From contig JADGMX010000041.1 in assembly GCA_015234525.1 (NCBI GenBank), positions 124,001-188,000 of the forward strand: a stretch of DNA of 64,000 bases. The letters run 5' to 3'. Shown piece by piece: positions 1 through 9,582 of the stretch. Position 1 is the first letter of the stretch, and the number at the start of each line of letters is the position of its first letter. The position numbers were made by a program, and so were the translations under genes. The stretch comes from Flavobacterium sp. (GTDB lineage Bacteria > Bacteroidota > Bacteroidia > Flavobacteriales > Flavobacteriaceae). The notes beneath the pieces were generated by a model. It was given only the letters and a program-made list of their open reading frames with translations. It was not told where the DNA came from and made no database searches.

Positions 1-751
1 TGGTGACGAACATTCCGCCAAGAATCTGCTTCACGAAATGAAACCGGCTGCCCAGTATGTCTTCAAAGAAAAACACTTTTGAATAATTGCTGTCCTTTAC
101 AGCTTCAAATGCGGAAATTACGCCAAGATCCAGACTATCGCAGATAAAATAAATGGTGAGAAATACCGATGTGACCAGGAAAAATGTTTGCAGGGTATCG
201 GTAATGATAATCGTTTTGAGTCCGCCCCGATAGGTATATGCAAAAATTAAGGTCAATGAAGCCAATACGGTGACGGCGAATGGGATTCCGTAGTAATCAA
301 AAACAAAGCGTTGAAGCACGATTACTACAAGGTACAAGCGGAATGCACTTCCGATGGTTCGGCTGATCAAAAATATGATTGCGGCGGTTTTATAGGAGTA
401 CGTTCCGAGTCGTTTTTCGATGTAACCATAGATCGAGGTCAGATTCATTCGGTAGTAAAGTGGCAATAGCACTTTGGCAATGATGATGAAACCGAGGGCA
501 TTTCCGAGGATGAATTGAAAATATTTGAATTGTTCTCCGCCCGGCGATCCGACTTCTCCCGGAACTGATATAAACGTAACGCCAGATAGTGCGGTTCCGA
601 TCATCCCGAAGGCAACCAGATACCATTTTGCGTTGTTGTTGGCTTTAAAGAACGCGTTATTTCCGCTGTCTTTTCTACTTACGAAATGTGAAATTGTAAA
701 GAGTATCCCGAAGTAAACAATAATCAGGGATAAGATGGCGAAAGGCGTCAT
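1..751 (-). CDS. Sodium:solute symporter family protein, N-terminal part (runs off the window)
   Basis: A reading frame starts at an ATG at 749-751 on the minus strand and stays open for 250 codons to the window edge, so the C-terminal part is missing. The protein starts with a hydrophobic segment (residues 4-22). Residues 52-69 contain a small-residue-rich stretch ([17 protein letters not shown]) typical of the second helix of the sodium/solute symporter (SSS) family. More membrane helices follow, separated by short charged loops. Members use the sodium gradient to import sugars, amino acids or other solutes across the inner membrane; the substrate cannot be read from this half. It is divergent from recR across a 74-bp gap and is not part of the polysaccharide locus. 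Family assignment is firm; specificity is unknown. Confidence 0.88.
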   Translation of the reverse strand, partial: MTPFAILSLIIVYFGILFTISHFVSRKDSGNNAFFKANNNAKWYLVAFGMIGTALSGVTFISVPGEVGSPGGEQFKYFQFILGNALGFIIIAKVLLPLYYRMNLTSIYGYIEKRLGTYSYKTAAIIFLISRTIGSAFRLYLVVIVLQRFVFDYYGIPFAVTVLASLTLIFAYTYRGGLKTIIITDTLQTFFLVTSVFLTIYFICDSLDLGVISAFEAVKDSNYSKVFFFEDILGSRFHFVKQILGGMFVT

Positions 752-770
752 TAATAGCTGGTTTATGGCG

Positions 771-777
771 CAAAATA
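771..777 (-). promoter_or_regulatory. Possible -7 element for the symporter gene
   Basis: On the minus strand the sequence reads TATTTTG, one T short of the Bacteroidota -7 consensus TAnnTTTG, about 20 bp upstream of the symporter ATG. No convincing -33 TTTG is seen, so this is a weak call. Confidence 0.3.
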
Positions 778-813
778 CGAAAAACCTTTAACTTATCTGA
801 TTCGAAAAAAAGC

Positions 814-821
814 TACTTTTG
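814..821 (+). promoter_or_regulatory. -7 promoter element upstream of recR
   Basis: TACTTTTG matches the Bacteroidota -7 consensus TAnnTTTG exactly and ends only 4 bases before the recR ATG. If it is used, the transcript would start at or within a base or two of the start codon, giving a leaderless or nearly leaderless mRNA. No clear -33 TTTG is found at the usual distance. Confidence 0.5.
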
Positions 822-825
822 CAGC

Positions 826-1443
826 ATGGAATTTTCTTCAAAACTGTTAGAACGAGCCGTTAACGAAATGAGTCGGTTACCCGGAATTGGAAAGCGGACG
901 GCGCTTCGGTTGGTGTTGCATATGTTGCGTCAGCCGGCCGAACAAACCCGGTTTTTGTCGGAAGCGTTGTTGAGCATGCGCGAAGACATCCAATTTTGCG
1001 AAAGTTGCCACAATATTTCTGATTCGACGCTTTGTGAGATTTGCGCTAATAAATCCCGAAATCAGAGCGTTATCTGTGTGGTTGAAGATGTCCGGGACGT
1101 GATGGCGATCGAAAATACGAATCAGTATCGCGGAATTTACCACGTGCTTTCCGGAAAGATTTCGCCGGTAGACGGAGTTGGCCCAAGTCAGTTGAATATT
1201 TCATCGCTGGTGCAGAAGGTCGCAGCCGGAACCGTATCGGAGTTAATATTTGCGTTGAGTCCGACCATGGAAGGCGATACTACAAATTTTTACATCTACA
1301 AGCAGATAAAAGAGTACGATATCATAACTTCGGCGATTGCCAGAGGAATTTCGGTTGGCGACGAATTGGAATATGCCGACGAAGTTACCCTTGGGCGTAG
1401 TATTTTGCAACGTGTTCCGTTTCAGGAGTCTTTCAAGAGCTGA
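826..1443 (+). CDS. recR: Recombination mediator protein RecR
   Basis: This 205-residue protein has the usual RecR length and layout. A helix-hairpin-helix region lies near the N-terminus (LPGIGKRTA, residues 18-26). A four-cysteine zinc finger follows (C58, C61, C70, C73), then a Toprim domain (about 80-175) whose acidic start is at E87 in VVEDVRD. RecR works with RecO, and RecF in some species, to load RecA onto SSB-coated single-stranded DNA during gap repair. The start at 826 gives the canonical N-terminus and lies just after a -7 box. The gene ends 70 bp before the first exporter gene and probably marks the conserved chromosomal edge of the polysaccharide locus. Confidence 0.97.
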   Translation: MEFSSKLLERAVNEMSRLPGIGKRTALRLVLHMLRQPAEQTRFLSEALLSMREDIQFCESCHNISDSTLCEICANKSRNQSVICVVEDVRDVMAIENTNQYRGIYHVLSGKISPVDGVGPSQLNISSLVQKVAAGTVSELIFALSPTMEGDTTNFYIYKQIKEYDIITSAIARGISVGDELEYADEVTLGRSILQRVPFQESFKS

Positions 1444-1463
1444 TAAGCAGTTGGCGACTAATT

Positions 1464-1492
1464 TTGAAATTAATAATGAAAAACTATCTTTG
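1464..1492 (+). promoter_or_regulatory. Promoter of the polysaccharide locus (block A)
   Basis: TTG at 1464-1466 (inside TTTTG) is followed after 18 bases by TATCTTTG at 1485-1492, a full match to the Bacteroidota -33/-7 pattern TTTG-N17-23-TAnnTTTG. It ends 21 bases upstream of the first exporter ATG at 1514. This is one of the two best promoters in the window and probably drives the head of block A. Confidence 0.7.
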
Positions 1493-1513
1493 TTTGCTAA
1501 TGCTGATTTTCCA

Positions 1514-2302
1514 ATGAATAAAACCCTGGTTTGTCTCCTGTTATTTGCAGGTATTTTTTTTAGTTCTTGTGTGCCAACAAGGAACCTGACTTATCTTCAG
1601 GACAAAAGCAACAACTCACAGCCTCAGCCGGTGTCGGCCGTTGCGATGAAGCCCTACCGACTGCAGACAAACGACATCATAAGTATTACGATTCGAGCGA
1701 TTGATATGAAGTTGGTTGAGATTTTTTCTGCAACCAGCGGAAGCGGATCGAACGTATCTGACGAACAATTATATTACAACGGATATACGGTTGATGATCA
1801 TGGGAACGTTCGGATTCCGGTTCTTGGTGAAGTCAATGTGCTTGGCCTTACCATGGAAGAAGCTCGTCAAAAGGTCGAAAAGCAATTGCTCGATGAATAT
1901 TTCACAAAGGAAGCTGCAATTTTTGTCAGTGTTAAACTGGCCGGTTTCAGATATACCATCAATGGCGAGGTTGCTTCGCCGGGTTCTCAGGTTTTGATGC
2001 AGGAGAAAGTAAACATAATGGAAGCCATCGCAAACGCCGGTGATATAACCGTGATCGGCGACAGAAGAAGTGTTTCGGTAATCAGACAATTCCCACACGG
2101 AACTGAAATTCACAACATCGACCTTACCGATGTAAACGCCATGCAATCGCCCTATTATCACCTTCAGCCAAACGATTATATTTACGTAAAACCGCTGCCG
2201 CAAAAAGCCTGGGGAACCGGAACAACAGGTTTGCAGTCATTTACGACAATCGTATCGGTTTTGACCTTGGTTACTACAACATTCTTACTTTTAACAAGAT
2301 AA
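1514..2302 (+). CDS. Wza-like polysaccharide export lipoprotein (copy 1)
   Basis: This 262-residue protein of the OPX (outer-membrane polysaccharide export) family should form the outer-membrane or periplasmic channel that works with the Wzc-type kinase encoded just downstream. The ATG at 1514 gives a clear lipoprotein signal peptide with a hydrophobic core ending in FFSSC, so Cys19 would be lipidated. A longer in-frame start at 1337 would overlap recR and bury the signal peptide, so it was rejected. A Poly_export domain follows (about 45-125, with VDDHGNVRIPVLGEV), then a SLBB-like segment (about 135-215). A C-terminal hydrophobic segment ends the protein. The neighbouring kinase starts 18 bp downstream. 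It resembles the second copy at 28469-29236 in layout. Confidence 0.9.
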   Translation: MNKTLVCLLLFAGIFFSSCVPTRNLTYLQDKSNNSQPQPVSAVAMKPYRLQTNDIISITIRAIDMKLVEIFSATSGSGSNVSDEQLYYNGYTVDDHGNVRIPVLGEVNVLGLTMEEARQKVEKQLLDEYFTKEAAIFVSVKLAGFRYTINGEVASPGSQVLMQEKVNIMEAIANAGDITVIGDRRSVSVIRQFPHGTEIHNIDLTDVNAMQSPYYHLQPNDYIYVKPLPQKAWGTGTTGLQSFTTIVSVLTLVTTTFLLLTR

Positions 2303-2320
2303 AATCCACACCATCGGCGC

Positions 2321-4789
2321 ATGCTTGATACTAATAACCTATCCTTTTTAGAAAATAAGAGCAACTTCGATTTTAAAGGCTTTTTGCTTAAAATTGCCAG
2401 TTATTGGAAGTGGTTTATTGCCAGCCTTTTGATTGCGTTTACCATTGCCTACCAGGTAAATATCCGCAAGGAAAAAGTATATTCAATGGACGCAACCATT
2501 GCAATTAAAGAGCAGAACAATCCGCTTTTTACAACAAATACAAGTCTGGTTTTTAACTGGGGCGGAACATCTGATCAGGTTCAAAGCGTGGCGGCCTCAA
2601 TCAAATCGCGATCTCACAACGAATTCGTGGTTGATTCGCTTCAATTCTACATCGATTACATCCGAAAAGGCGAATATTATATGCAGGATGTTTATGGTCG
2701 CGTTCCGTTTTTCATCGTACCCGATAAAGTAAAAGGACAGCTTTTCGACAAACTTATCGGCATCAAATTTATTTCGGCAACTCAGTATGAAGTGCGAATT
2801 CCGTTTGAAGATTCGAACGTGCCGGTCGTTCACTACATCGACAACACTAAAAGTGACGTGAATGTTGCTTCGGGCGAATATGTGCAGCGATTTACAATTG
2901 GTCAAAAAGTTTCGGTTCCATTTTTAAATCTCAAGCTCGAACTCACCAAGGAGCCTGGAACCTATATTGGCAACGAATATTTTATCAGATTTCGGGATTT
3001 TGACCGAACAGTATCAAAGTATCGCGGAATCCAGACCAGCATTGATAAAAACGCGGGGTCGATAATGACACTTTCGCTTGACGGCACAAACAAACATCGA
3101 TTGGTCGCTTATTTAAATGCAACGGTTCAGAAGCTGATCGACAATCAACTTGAGCGTAAAAATCAGTTTGCAACAAATACGATCCACTTTATTGACAGTA
3201 TCCTTCGCGATCGCAATAAAATGCTAAAAAGCTCTGAAGATGAGATCAAGAATTTTACACAGAAGCGAAATATTTTTGAAATTGAACAAGGCGGCGGTCA
3301 GTTTTCAGCGCAATTGCTCGATCTTGAACTTCAGAAAGATGCGGTTGACCGAAAAATCGCATATTTGAGTGATCTTCGGAGTTACCTTCAGAAAAGCGTC
3401 GACTTTTCAAAATATCCGGCGCCATCAGTCGCAGGCATCGACGATCCGAACATCAGTGTCAACGTTGCCAAATTGATCGATTTATCGCGACAACGATCCG
3501 AACGCGCCTACACGGTTAAAAGTGCCAAGTTATTTGACAATTTCGACAACCAGATTCAGGCGATCAAAAATGTATTGCTCGAAAACATATCAACCGCGCG
3601 AAACAGTATCAACTACGACCGGAATATGATACTTGCCAAGATGAACAGCGTTCAGGGCGATATCAAAAAGCTACCGGAAGATACTCAGGAATACCTCCGA
3701 ATCAGACGTGGTTACGACCTCACTGAGAAGATCATCAACACTTTTTTGGAGAAACGACACGAAGCCGCAATTGTAAAGGCATCAGCAATTTCCGACATTC
3801 AATTTCTCGATAAAGCGAAAGATATTGGCGGCGGCCAAATCGGTCCAAATACCGGTGTAAATTATGTCATGGCTTTTTTCCTCGGAATCCTTGTGCCGTT
3901 ATTTGGCGTTTTTGCCATCTTCTTTATTGAAAACGCGATTCTGAATACTGACGATATCGTGAAGTTGACCAAAATTCCGATAATCGGTGTGGTTGGCGTT
4001 AAGCATACGACTAATAATCTGGCTGTGTTCGAAAAGCCAAAATCGGCTCTTGCCGAAACCTTCCGGGCGATCCGGTCTTCGCTTCAGTTTATGTATAAAA
4101 ACAAACAGATTGAAGGCGCAAAAACGTTGATGCTGACATCTTCCATCAGTGGTGAAGGAAAAACATTTTGTTCGATCAACATCGCAACGGTTTTTGCCAT
4201 GAGCGAGAAGAAGTGTGTAATTGTCGGACTCGATTTACGTAAACCAAAGATTTTCGACGATTTCAACATCAAGAACGATATTGGTGTGGTCAATTACCTG
4301 ATCGGCCAAAAGAATATTGACGAAGTTATCCAATCAACGCATATTCCGTATCTCGATGTGATTACTTCGGGACCGATTCCGCCGAACCCGTCTGAACTTT
4401 TGATCGGTGAGTCAATGGATAATTTGATGAAGGATCTCACATCCAGATACGATTACATCATCCTTGATACGCCGCCGGTCGGATTGGTTGCTGATGCGGT
4501 CGAACTCTCTCAATACGCCGATGTGACGCTTTACATCATGCGGCAAAATTATACGAAAAAGGATATGGTTACGGTGTTGAACAACCGTCATAAACGCGGT
4601 GAACTTTCCAATATTAGCATCGTATTTAACGGATATCAGAATAAAGCCAAATACGGTTCGGGTTACGGATATGGTTACGGCTACGGATATGGCTATGGCT
4701 ACGGACCGTACTCGCAAGGCTACCATGAGGAAGATGAGCCTAAGAATTTGATTGATAAACTTCGACGTAAATTTACGCGACGATCTTAA
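2321..4789 (+). CDS. Wzc-like polysaccharide co-polymerase and tyrosine autokinase (copy 1)
   Basis: This 822-residue protein has the usual fused Wzc plan: an N-terminal cytoplasmic stretch and TM1 (about 27-45), a long periplasmic Wzz/GNVR region with coiled-coil segments (about 60-495), TM2 (about 510-535), and a cytoplasmic BY-kinase domain. The kinase has Walker A GEGKT at 611-615, Walker A' in VGLDLRKPK and Walker B in IILDTPPV. The tail is a Gly-Tyr repeat (residues 781-795) with further tyrosines to about 805, the expected autophosphorylation cluster. It should control chain length and export of a Wzx/Wzy polysaccharide with the Wza-like protein upstream. No low-molecular-weight phosphatase lies next to it; the only phosphatase candidate is at 31604-32329. 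Confidence 0.92.
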   Translation: MLDTNNLSFLENKSNFDFKGFLLKIASYWKWFIASLLIAFTIAYQVNIRKEKVYSMDATIAIKEQNNPLFTTNTSLVFNWGGTSDQVQSVAASIKSRSHNEFVVDSLQFYIDYIRKGEYYMQDVYGRVPFFIVPDKVKGQLFDKLIGIKFISATQYEVRIPFEDSNVPVVHYIDNTKSDVNVASGEYVQRFTIGQKVSVPFLNLKLELTKEPGTYIGNEYFIRFRDFDRTVSKYRGIQTSIDKNAGSIMTLSLDGTNKHRLVAYLNATVQKLIDNQLERKNQFATNTIHFIDSILRDRNKMLKSSEDEIKNFTQKRNIFEIEQGGGQFSAQLLDLELQKDAVDRKIAYLSDLRSYLQKSVDFSKYPAPSVAGIDDPNISVNVAKLIDLSRQRSERAYTVKSAKLFDNFDNQIQAIKNVLLENISTARNSINYDRNMILAKMNSVQGDIKKLPEDTQEYLRIRRGYDLTEKIINTFLEKRHEAAIVKASAISDIQFLDKAKDIGGGQIGPNTGVNYVMAFFLGILVPLFGVFAIFFIENAILNTDDIVKLTKIPIIGVVGVKHTTNNLAVFEKPKSALAETFRAIRSSLQFMYKNKQIEGAKTLMLTSSISGEGKTFCSINIATVFAMSEKKCVIVGLDLRKPKIFDDFNIKNDIGVVNYLIGQKNIDEVIQSTHIPYLDVITSGPIPPNPSELLIGESMDNLMKDLTSRYDYIILDTPPVGLVADAVELSQYADVTLYIMRQNYTKKDMVTVLNNRHKRGELSNISIVFNGYQNKAKYGSGYGYGYGYGYGYGYGPYSQGYHEEDEPKNLIDKLRRKFTRRS
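4661..4705 (+). repeat. Gly-Tyr codon repeat in the Wzc-1 tail
   Basis: Fifteen codons alternate glycine (ggt/ggc/gga) and tyrosine (tac/tat), making an imperfect 6-bp tandem repeat inside the coding frame. Unit changes of 6 bp would alter the number of tyrosines without shifting the frame. A shorter repeat of the same kind sits in the second kinase at 31519-31548. Confidence 0.85.
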
Positions 4790-4796
4790 AAAAAAA

Positions 4797-5792
4797 ATGA
4801 GCAGTACAAAAACAGTTTTAATCACAGGTGGCGCCGGTTTTATCGGATCTAACCTGTGTTCGCACTTTCTGGATAAGGGATATAATGTGGTTTGCCTCGA
4901 TAACTTTGCGACAGGCCATCGGTATAATGTTGAGCCGTTTTTTTCGAACTCGCGTTTTAAACTTATCGAAGGCGATATCCGGAATTTGGACGATTGCAAA
5001 TCTGCGGTTAATGGTGCCGACTATGTATTGCATCAGGCTGCGCTTGGTTCGGTGCCAAGGTCGATCAATGATCCGATTACTTCAAACGATGTTAACGTGT
5101 CCGGTTTTCTAAACATGCTTGTAGCTTCCCGCGATGCCGGCGTAAAACGTTTTGTATATGCGGCAAGTTCATCAACGTATGGCGATTCGAAAGGACTTCC
5201 CAAGGTTGAGGATGTGATCGGGAAACCGCTTTCGCCGTATGCAATTACCAAGTATGTTAACGAGTTGTATGCTGAAATTTTTGGACGTACGTATGGGTTG
5301 GAAACAATCGGACTTCGATATTTTAACGTGTTCGGACGCCGGCAGGATCCAAATGGCGCATATGCTGCGGTAATACCAAAATTTGTGATGCAACTGATGG
5401 CACATCAGAGTCCGGTGATTAATGGCGATGGCAATCATTCGCGCGATTTTACCTATATCGACAATGTTGTTCAGATGAACGAATTGGCAATGACCACAAC
5501 AAATACCGATGCAGTCAACACCGTTTATAACACAGCTTTCGGCGACCGGAATACGTTAAATGACCTGGTTCGGCATCTTAAGGAATTTCTTGGCGAATTT
5601 GATCCCGCGATCAAAAATGTAGCTGTAATTCACGGACCTGAGCGTCCCGGCGATATTCCGCATTCGCTTGCGTCAATTGATAAAGCTCGCAAACTTCTCG
5701 GATACGATCCGGCATTTTCATTCCAAAACGGACTCAAAGAAGCCGTGAAATGGTATTGGGAGAACCTTCGGGATTTAACAAATGTTAAATAA
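4797..5792 (+). CDS. WbpP/TviC-type UDP-N-acetylhexosamine(uronate) 4-epimerase
   Basis: This 331-residue short-chain dehydrogenase/reductase has a Rossmann GGAGFIG at 11-17, a serine-rich active-site stretch (AASSSTYGD) and the catalytic YxxxK at Y148/K152. Stretches such as HQAALGSVPRSI and RYFNVFGRRQDPNG match what I know of WbpP of Pseudomonas and TviC of the Vi locus. Those enzymes interconvert UDP-GlcNAc/UDP-GalNAc or their uronic acids. Together with the WbpO/TviB-type dehydrogenase at 7239-8516 it would yield UDP-GalNAcA (or UDP-GlcNAcA). The ATG at 4797 gives the standard N-terminus; the in-frame ATG at 4752 would overlap the kinase gene by 38 bp. Family confidence is high; the exact substrate is inferred. 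Confidence 0.9.
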   Translation: MSSTKTVLITGGAGFIGSNLCSHFLDKGYNVVCLDNFATGHRYNVEPFFSNSRFKLIEGDIRNLDDCKSAVNGADYVLHQAALGSVPRSINDPITSNDVNVSGFLNMLVASRDAGVKRFVYAASSSTYGDSKGLPKVEDVIGKPLSPYAITKYVNELYAEIFGRTYGLETIGLRYFNVFGRRQDPNGAYAAVIPKFVMQLMAHQSPVINGDGNHSRDFTYIDNVVQMNELAMTTTNTDAVNTVYNTAFGDRNTLNDLVRHLKEFLGEFDPAIKNVAVIHGPERPGDIPHSLASIDKARKLLGYDPAFSFQNGLKEAVKWYWENLRDLTNVK

Positions 5793-5797
5793 AAACC

Positions 5798-5805
5798 TAT
5801 ATTTG
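5798..5805 (+). promoter_or_regulatory. -7 promoter element upstream of the UDP-glucose dehydrogenase
   Basis: TATATTTG matches TAnnTTTG in the 29-bp gap, 16 bases before the ATG at 5822. No clear TTTG lies at the -33 position. It may be an internal promoter for the nucleotide-sugar genes. Confidence 0.45.
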
Positions 5806-5821
5806 CACTATAACGTAGAAG

Positions 5822-7213
5822 ATGAAAATTACTAACATTTGTTGTATTGGCGCTGGATATGTGGGAGGCCCAACAATGGCAGTCATTGCACTAAAATGTC
5901 CTGATATTAAAGTTACTGTAGTCGACCTGAATGCGAATAGAATCGCGTTGTGGAACGATCCCGATGTAACCAACATTCCAATTTATGAGCCGGGTTTAAG
6001 TGATATTGTTGCCCAAACCCGTGGCGTTAATCTCTTTTTTTCCACCGATGTGGATAAGGCAATCGACGAAGCTCAGATTATTTTTATTTCTGTAAATACA
6101 CCAACAAAAACGTACGGCGCCGGAAAAGGCATGGCAGCCGATCTTAAATATATTGAACTTTGCGCAAGGCAGATAGCACGTGTGGCAAAGGACGATAAAA
6201 TCGTAGTCGAGAAATCGACGTTGCCGGTTCGTACTGCTGAAGCCATCAAGAATATTCTGGACAATACCGGAAACGGCGTGCAATTCCAGATACTTTCCAA
6301 TCCTGAGTTTCTTGCAGAAGGAACTGCGGTTGAAGATTTATTAAATCCAGATCGCGTGCTTATCGGTGGCGATCAGGATCCAGCCGGTCGCGAAGCCATT
6401 CAATCGCTTGTCGATATTTATGCAAAATGGGTTAACCCCAATAACATATTGACCACAAATGTTTGGTCTTCTGAACTTTCGAAATTATCAGCCAACGCGT
6501 TTTTAGCACAGCGTGTTTCTTCAATAAATGCACTTTCAGAACTCTGCGAACGAACCGGAGCCGATGTAAATGAGGTCGCTCGCGCCATCGGAATGGATAG
6601 CCGAATCGGACCAAAATTTTTGAAAGCATCTGTCGGCTTTGGCGGATCGTGTTTCCAAAAGGATATTTTAAACTTGGTTTATATCGCTAAATCGTACAAT
6701 TTGACCGCTGTTGCTGATTATTGGGAACAGGTGATCATCATGAACGATCATCAGAAACGCAGATTTTCGCAAAAAATCGTCAGTACGCTTTATAATACTG
6801 TTGCTGGGAAAAAGATCGCATTCTTGGGTTGGGCATTTAAAAAAGATACCAACGATACGAGAGAGTCGGCCGCAATTTATGTTGCAGACGATTTGATCAA
6901 TGAAACAGCGCAGATTTCGGTTTACGATCCGAAGGTAGACGCCGAGAAAATATACAACGATCTGACCATGTTAGGTTCGCGGGATGAAGCTGAAAATAAA
7001 TCGTCGCTGATTTCGACCAAAGATCCGTATCAGGCTTGTCAAGATGCACATGCGATTGCCATTTTAACCGAATGGGACGAATTTAAATCGTATGATTGGC
7101 AGCGAATTTATGATAATATGTTGAAGCCAGCCTTTATCTTTGATGGACGGAACCTGCTCGATAAAAATAAAATGAAAGAGATCGGCTTTGTTTATCAGGC
7201 CATAGGGTCATAA
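5822..7213 (+). CDS. UDP-glucose 6-dehydrogenase (UGDH type)
   Basis: This 463-residue nucleotide-sugar dehydrogenase has the NAD-binding GAGYVGG at 10-16 and the catalytic cysteine at about residue 277 in [10 protein letters not shown]. The length and the N-terminal pattern ([11 protein letters not shown], then [12 protein letters not shown] and PIYEPGL) match the animal-like UGDH branch rather than the short Ugd/TuaD branch. It oxidises UDP-glucose twice to UDP-glucuronic acid in the cytoplasm, supplying an acidic sugar for the polysaccharide. It is followed after 25 bp by a second dehydrogenase of a different subfamily, so the locus probably makes two different uronic acids. Confidence 0.92.
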   Translation: MKITNICCIGAGYVGGPTMAVIALKCPDIKVTVVDLNANRIALWNDPDVTNIPIYEPGLSDIVAQTRGVNLFFSTDVDKAIDEAQIIFISVNTPTKTYGAGKGMAADLKYIELCARQIARVAKDDKIVVEKSTLPVRTAEAIKNILDNTGNGVQFQILSNPEFLAEGTAVEDLLNPDRVLIGGDQDPAGREAIQSLVDIYAKWVNPNNILTTNVWSSELSKLSANAFLAQRVSSINALSELCERTGADVNEVARAIGMDSRIGPKFLKASVGFGGSCFQKDILNLVYIAKSYNLTAVADYWEQVIIMNDHQKRRFSQKIVSTLYNTVAGKKIAFLGWAFKKDTNDTRESAAIYVADDLINETAQISVYDPKVDAEKIYNDLTMLGSRDEAENKSSLISTKDPYQACQDAHAIAILTEWDEFKSYDWQRIYDNMLKPAFIFDGRNLLDKNKMKEIGFVYQAIGS

Positions 7214-7238
7214 TGCCTCCAAATTAAACACTATATTG

Positions 7239-8516
7239 ATGAGTATCAGAATTGCAGTAATTGGTTTAGGATATGTCGGATTGCCACTGGCGAGATTGTT
7301 CGCAACGAAATATCCGGTAGTGGGTTTCGATATCAATCAGGATCGGATCGCCGAGCTTCAACAAGGTAAAGATGCCACACTTGAAGTTGATGAAAACGAA
7401 TTGCGCGAGGTACTTAAAGAGAACTCATCATCTGACATCGGATTATTTTGCAGCGCCGATATTTCAGATATTAAAGATTGCAATTATTATATTGTTACCG
7501 TTCCGACACCTGTCGACAAAAACAATCGCCCTGATTTGACTCCGCTTTACAAATCGAGTGAAACCGTGGCAAAGGTTCTAAAACAAGGTGATATTGTCGT
7601 GTACGAATCAACCGTTTATCCCGGAGTTACCGAAGATGAATGCGTGCCGGTTTTGGAGCGGGTAAGCGGATTAAAATTCAACGTCGATTTCTTTGCCGGT
7701 TATTCGCCTGAACGCATCAATCCGGGCGACAAAGAACATACGGTCGATAAAATACTCAAAGTAACCGCCGGCTCAACACCTGAAATCGGTGAGAAGGTCA
7801 ACAACCTTTACAAATCGGTTATTACAGCCGGGACGCATTTAGCACCATCAATCAAAGTTGCCGAAGCCGCAAAAGTGATCGAAAATTCACAACGCGACAT
7901 CAACATTGCATTTGTCAACGAACTTGCGAAAATTTTTAATCTTCTAGAAATTGATACGCATGCGGTTCTGGAAGCTGCCGGCACAAAATGGAACTTTCTT
8001 CCGTTTAAACCGGGTTTGGTTGGCGGACACTGCATTGGCGTAGACCCGTATTATCTGGCGCAAAAAGCTCAGGAATCAGGATACCACCCGGAAATCATTT
8101 TGGCTGGTCGCCGATTGAATGACAGCATGGGCGAGTACGTGGCATCACAAGTCGTGAAACTGATGATCAAAAACGACATTGCCGTTCGAGGAGCTGAACT
8201 TTTGATGCTTGGAATTACATTCAAAGAAAATTGTCCCGATGTTCGCAACACAAAGATTGTGGACGTAATCAAAGCGTTTTCAGATTATGGCGTATCACTA
8301 ACCATTTTTGATCCGTGGGCAAATCCGGATGAAGTCATGCACGAGTATGGTCTGAAAACCGAGAATAAACTTCCTGCAAACCAATATGATGCTATCGTAT
8401 TAGGTGTTGCGCACAAAGAGTTTCTGGAAATCGACCTATCGTCGCTAAAAAAGGAAAAAAGTATCGTTTTCGATGTCAAAGGCGTTTTAGGAACCCAAGC
8501 CGACGGTCACCTCTAA
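7239..8516 (+). CDS. WbpO/TviB-type UDP-N-acetylhexosamine 6-dehydrogenase
   Basis: This 425-residue protein has [10 protein letters not shown] at 9-18 (NAD site) and the catalytic cysteine at about residue 265 in [13 protein letters not shown]. It matches the WbpO/TviB/VipA group, which oxidises UDP-GlcNAc or UDP-GalNAc to the N-acetylhexosaminuronic acid. Its natural partner is the WbpP/TviC-type epimerase at 4797-5792. ATG at 7239 is preferred over the TTG at 7236. WecC (UDP-ManNAcA) is an alternative, since a WecB-type epimerase occurs at 14532-15653, but the sequence looks closer to the TviB group. Confidence 0.88.
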   Translation: MSIRIAVIGLGYVGLPLARLFATKYPVVGFDINQDRIAELQQGKDATLEVDENELREVLKENSSSDIGLFCSADISDIKDCNYYIVTVPTPVDKNNRPDLTPLYKSSETVAKVLKQGDIVVYESTVYPGVTEDECVPVLERVSGLKFNVDFFAGYSPERINPGDKEHTVDKILKVTAGSTPEIGEKVNNLYKSVITAGTHLAPSIKVAEAAKVIENSQRDINIAFVNELAKIFNLLEIDTHAVLEAAGTKWNFLPFKPGLVGGHCIGVDPYYLAQKAQESGYHPEIILAGRRLNDSMGEYVASQVVKLMIKNDIAVRGAELLMLGITFKENCPDVRNTKIVDVIKAFSDYGVSLTIFDPWANPDEVMHEYGLKTENKLPANQYDAIVLGVAHKEFLEIDLSSLKKEKSIVFDVKGVLGTQADGHL

Positions 8517-8526
8517 ACTTAGTTTG

Positions 8527-9582
8527 ATGAAAAAGATCTTAATAACAGGAGGAGCTGGATTTATCGGATCACATGTCGTTAGGCGCTTTGTTACCAACTA
8601 TCCCGATTACACAATTTTCAACCTCGACGCATTAACTTATGCCGGAAATCTCGAAAACATTGCCGATATCGAGAATTTTCCGAACTACCATTTTATAAAA
8701 GGAGATATTGCCGATGAGCTTTTTATCAGCGAACTATTCTCGGAACACAATTTTGACGGCGTTGTCCATCTGGCTGCGGAATCGCATGTAGATCGTTCGA
8801 TTACCGATCCGATGGCTTTTGTGCGGACCAACATTTTCGGAACCGTCAATCTGTTGAACGCTGCGGTGAAGAATTGGAAGGATTTTGAGGGAAAAATGTT
8901 TTACCACATCAGTACCGATGAGGTTTACGGAACCCTTGGCACTACCGGTCTTTTTACTGAAACCACGCCGTATAGTCCGAATTCGCCGTATTCAGCTTCA
9001 AAAGCAAGCTCGGATCATTTTGTGAGAGCGTACGGTGAAACATACGGACTTCCGATTGTCATCAGCAATTGCTCGAACAACTACGGTCCGTTTCATTTCC
9101 CCGAAAAATTGATTCCGCTTTTTATCAATAACATTATCAATCAAAAGCCGCTGCCGGTTTATGGCGACGGAAAATATACCCGCGATTGGCTTTATGTTGA
9201 AGATCATGCGCGTGCCATCGACCTTGTGTTTCATAAAGGTGAAAATCGCGAGACATATAATATCGGCGGATTTAACGAATGGCAGAACATCGACCTTGTA
9301 AAACTTCTTTGCAAAATTCTCGATCAAAAGCTAAATAGGGAAGAAGGATCATCTGAAAAATTGATCACTTACGTAAAAGACAGACCTGGTCATGACCTTC
9401 GTTATGCCATCGACGCAACAAAAATCAACCGCGAATTAGGCTGGGAACCATCAGTTACTTTTGAGCAAGGTTTAGAAAAAACGGTGGATTGGTATCTGGA
9501 AAATACCGATTGGCTTGAGCGCGTAACTTCGGGTGAATATCAAAATTATTACAGTTCGCAATACCGCGATTCTAAAATATGA
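8527..9582 (+). CDS. rfbB: dTDP-glucose 4,6-dehydratase
   Basis: This 351-residue extended SDR enzyme has GGAGFIG at 8-14, the catalytic Asp131-Glu132 pair in STDEVYG, and YxxxK at Y155/K159 in PYSASK. The length and motifs are diagnostic of RfbB/RmlB. It converts dTDP-glucose to dTDP-4-keto-6-deoxyglucose, the precursor of rhamnose, fucosamine-type and amino-dideoxy sugars. No rfbA, rfbC or rfbD is present in the window, so those steps must be encoded elsewhere. ATG at 8527 is chosen over the preceding TTG. The stop overlaps the start of the flippase gene in an ATGA junction. Confidence 0.95.
   Translation: MKKILITGGAGFIGSHVVRRFVTNYPDYTIFNLDALTYAGNLENIADIENFPNYHFIKGDIADELFISELFSEHNFDGVVHLAAESHVDRSITDPMAFVRTNIFGTVNLLNAAVKNWKDFEGKMFYHISTDEVYGTLGTTGLFTETTPYSPNSPYSASKASSDHFVRAYGETYGLPIVISNCSNNYGPFHFPEKLIPLFINNIINQKPLPVYGDGKYTRDWLYVEDHARAIDLVFHKGENRETYNIGGFNEWQNIDLVKLLCKILDQKLNREEGSSEKLITYVKDRPGHDLRYAIDATKINRELGWEPSVTFEQGLEKTVDWYLENTDWLERVTSGEYQNYYSSQYRDSKI

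Noticed and set aside
1337..1513. In-frame N-terminal extension of the first Wza-like gene
   Set aside because: It overlaps recR, places the lipoprotein signal peptide 60 residues inside the protein, and lies before the promoter at 1464-1492.
4412..4999. Open frame of 195 codons on the minus strand
   Set aside because: It is antisense to the kinase Gly-Tyr tail and the epimerase start; the low-complexity valine/isoleucine/alanine sequence reflects the repeat, with no family resemblance.
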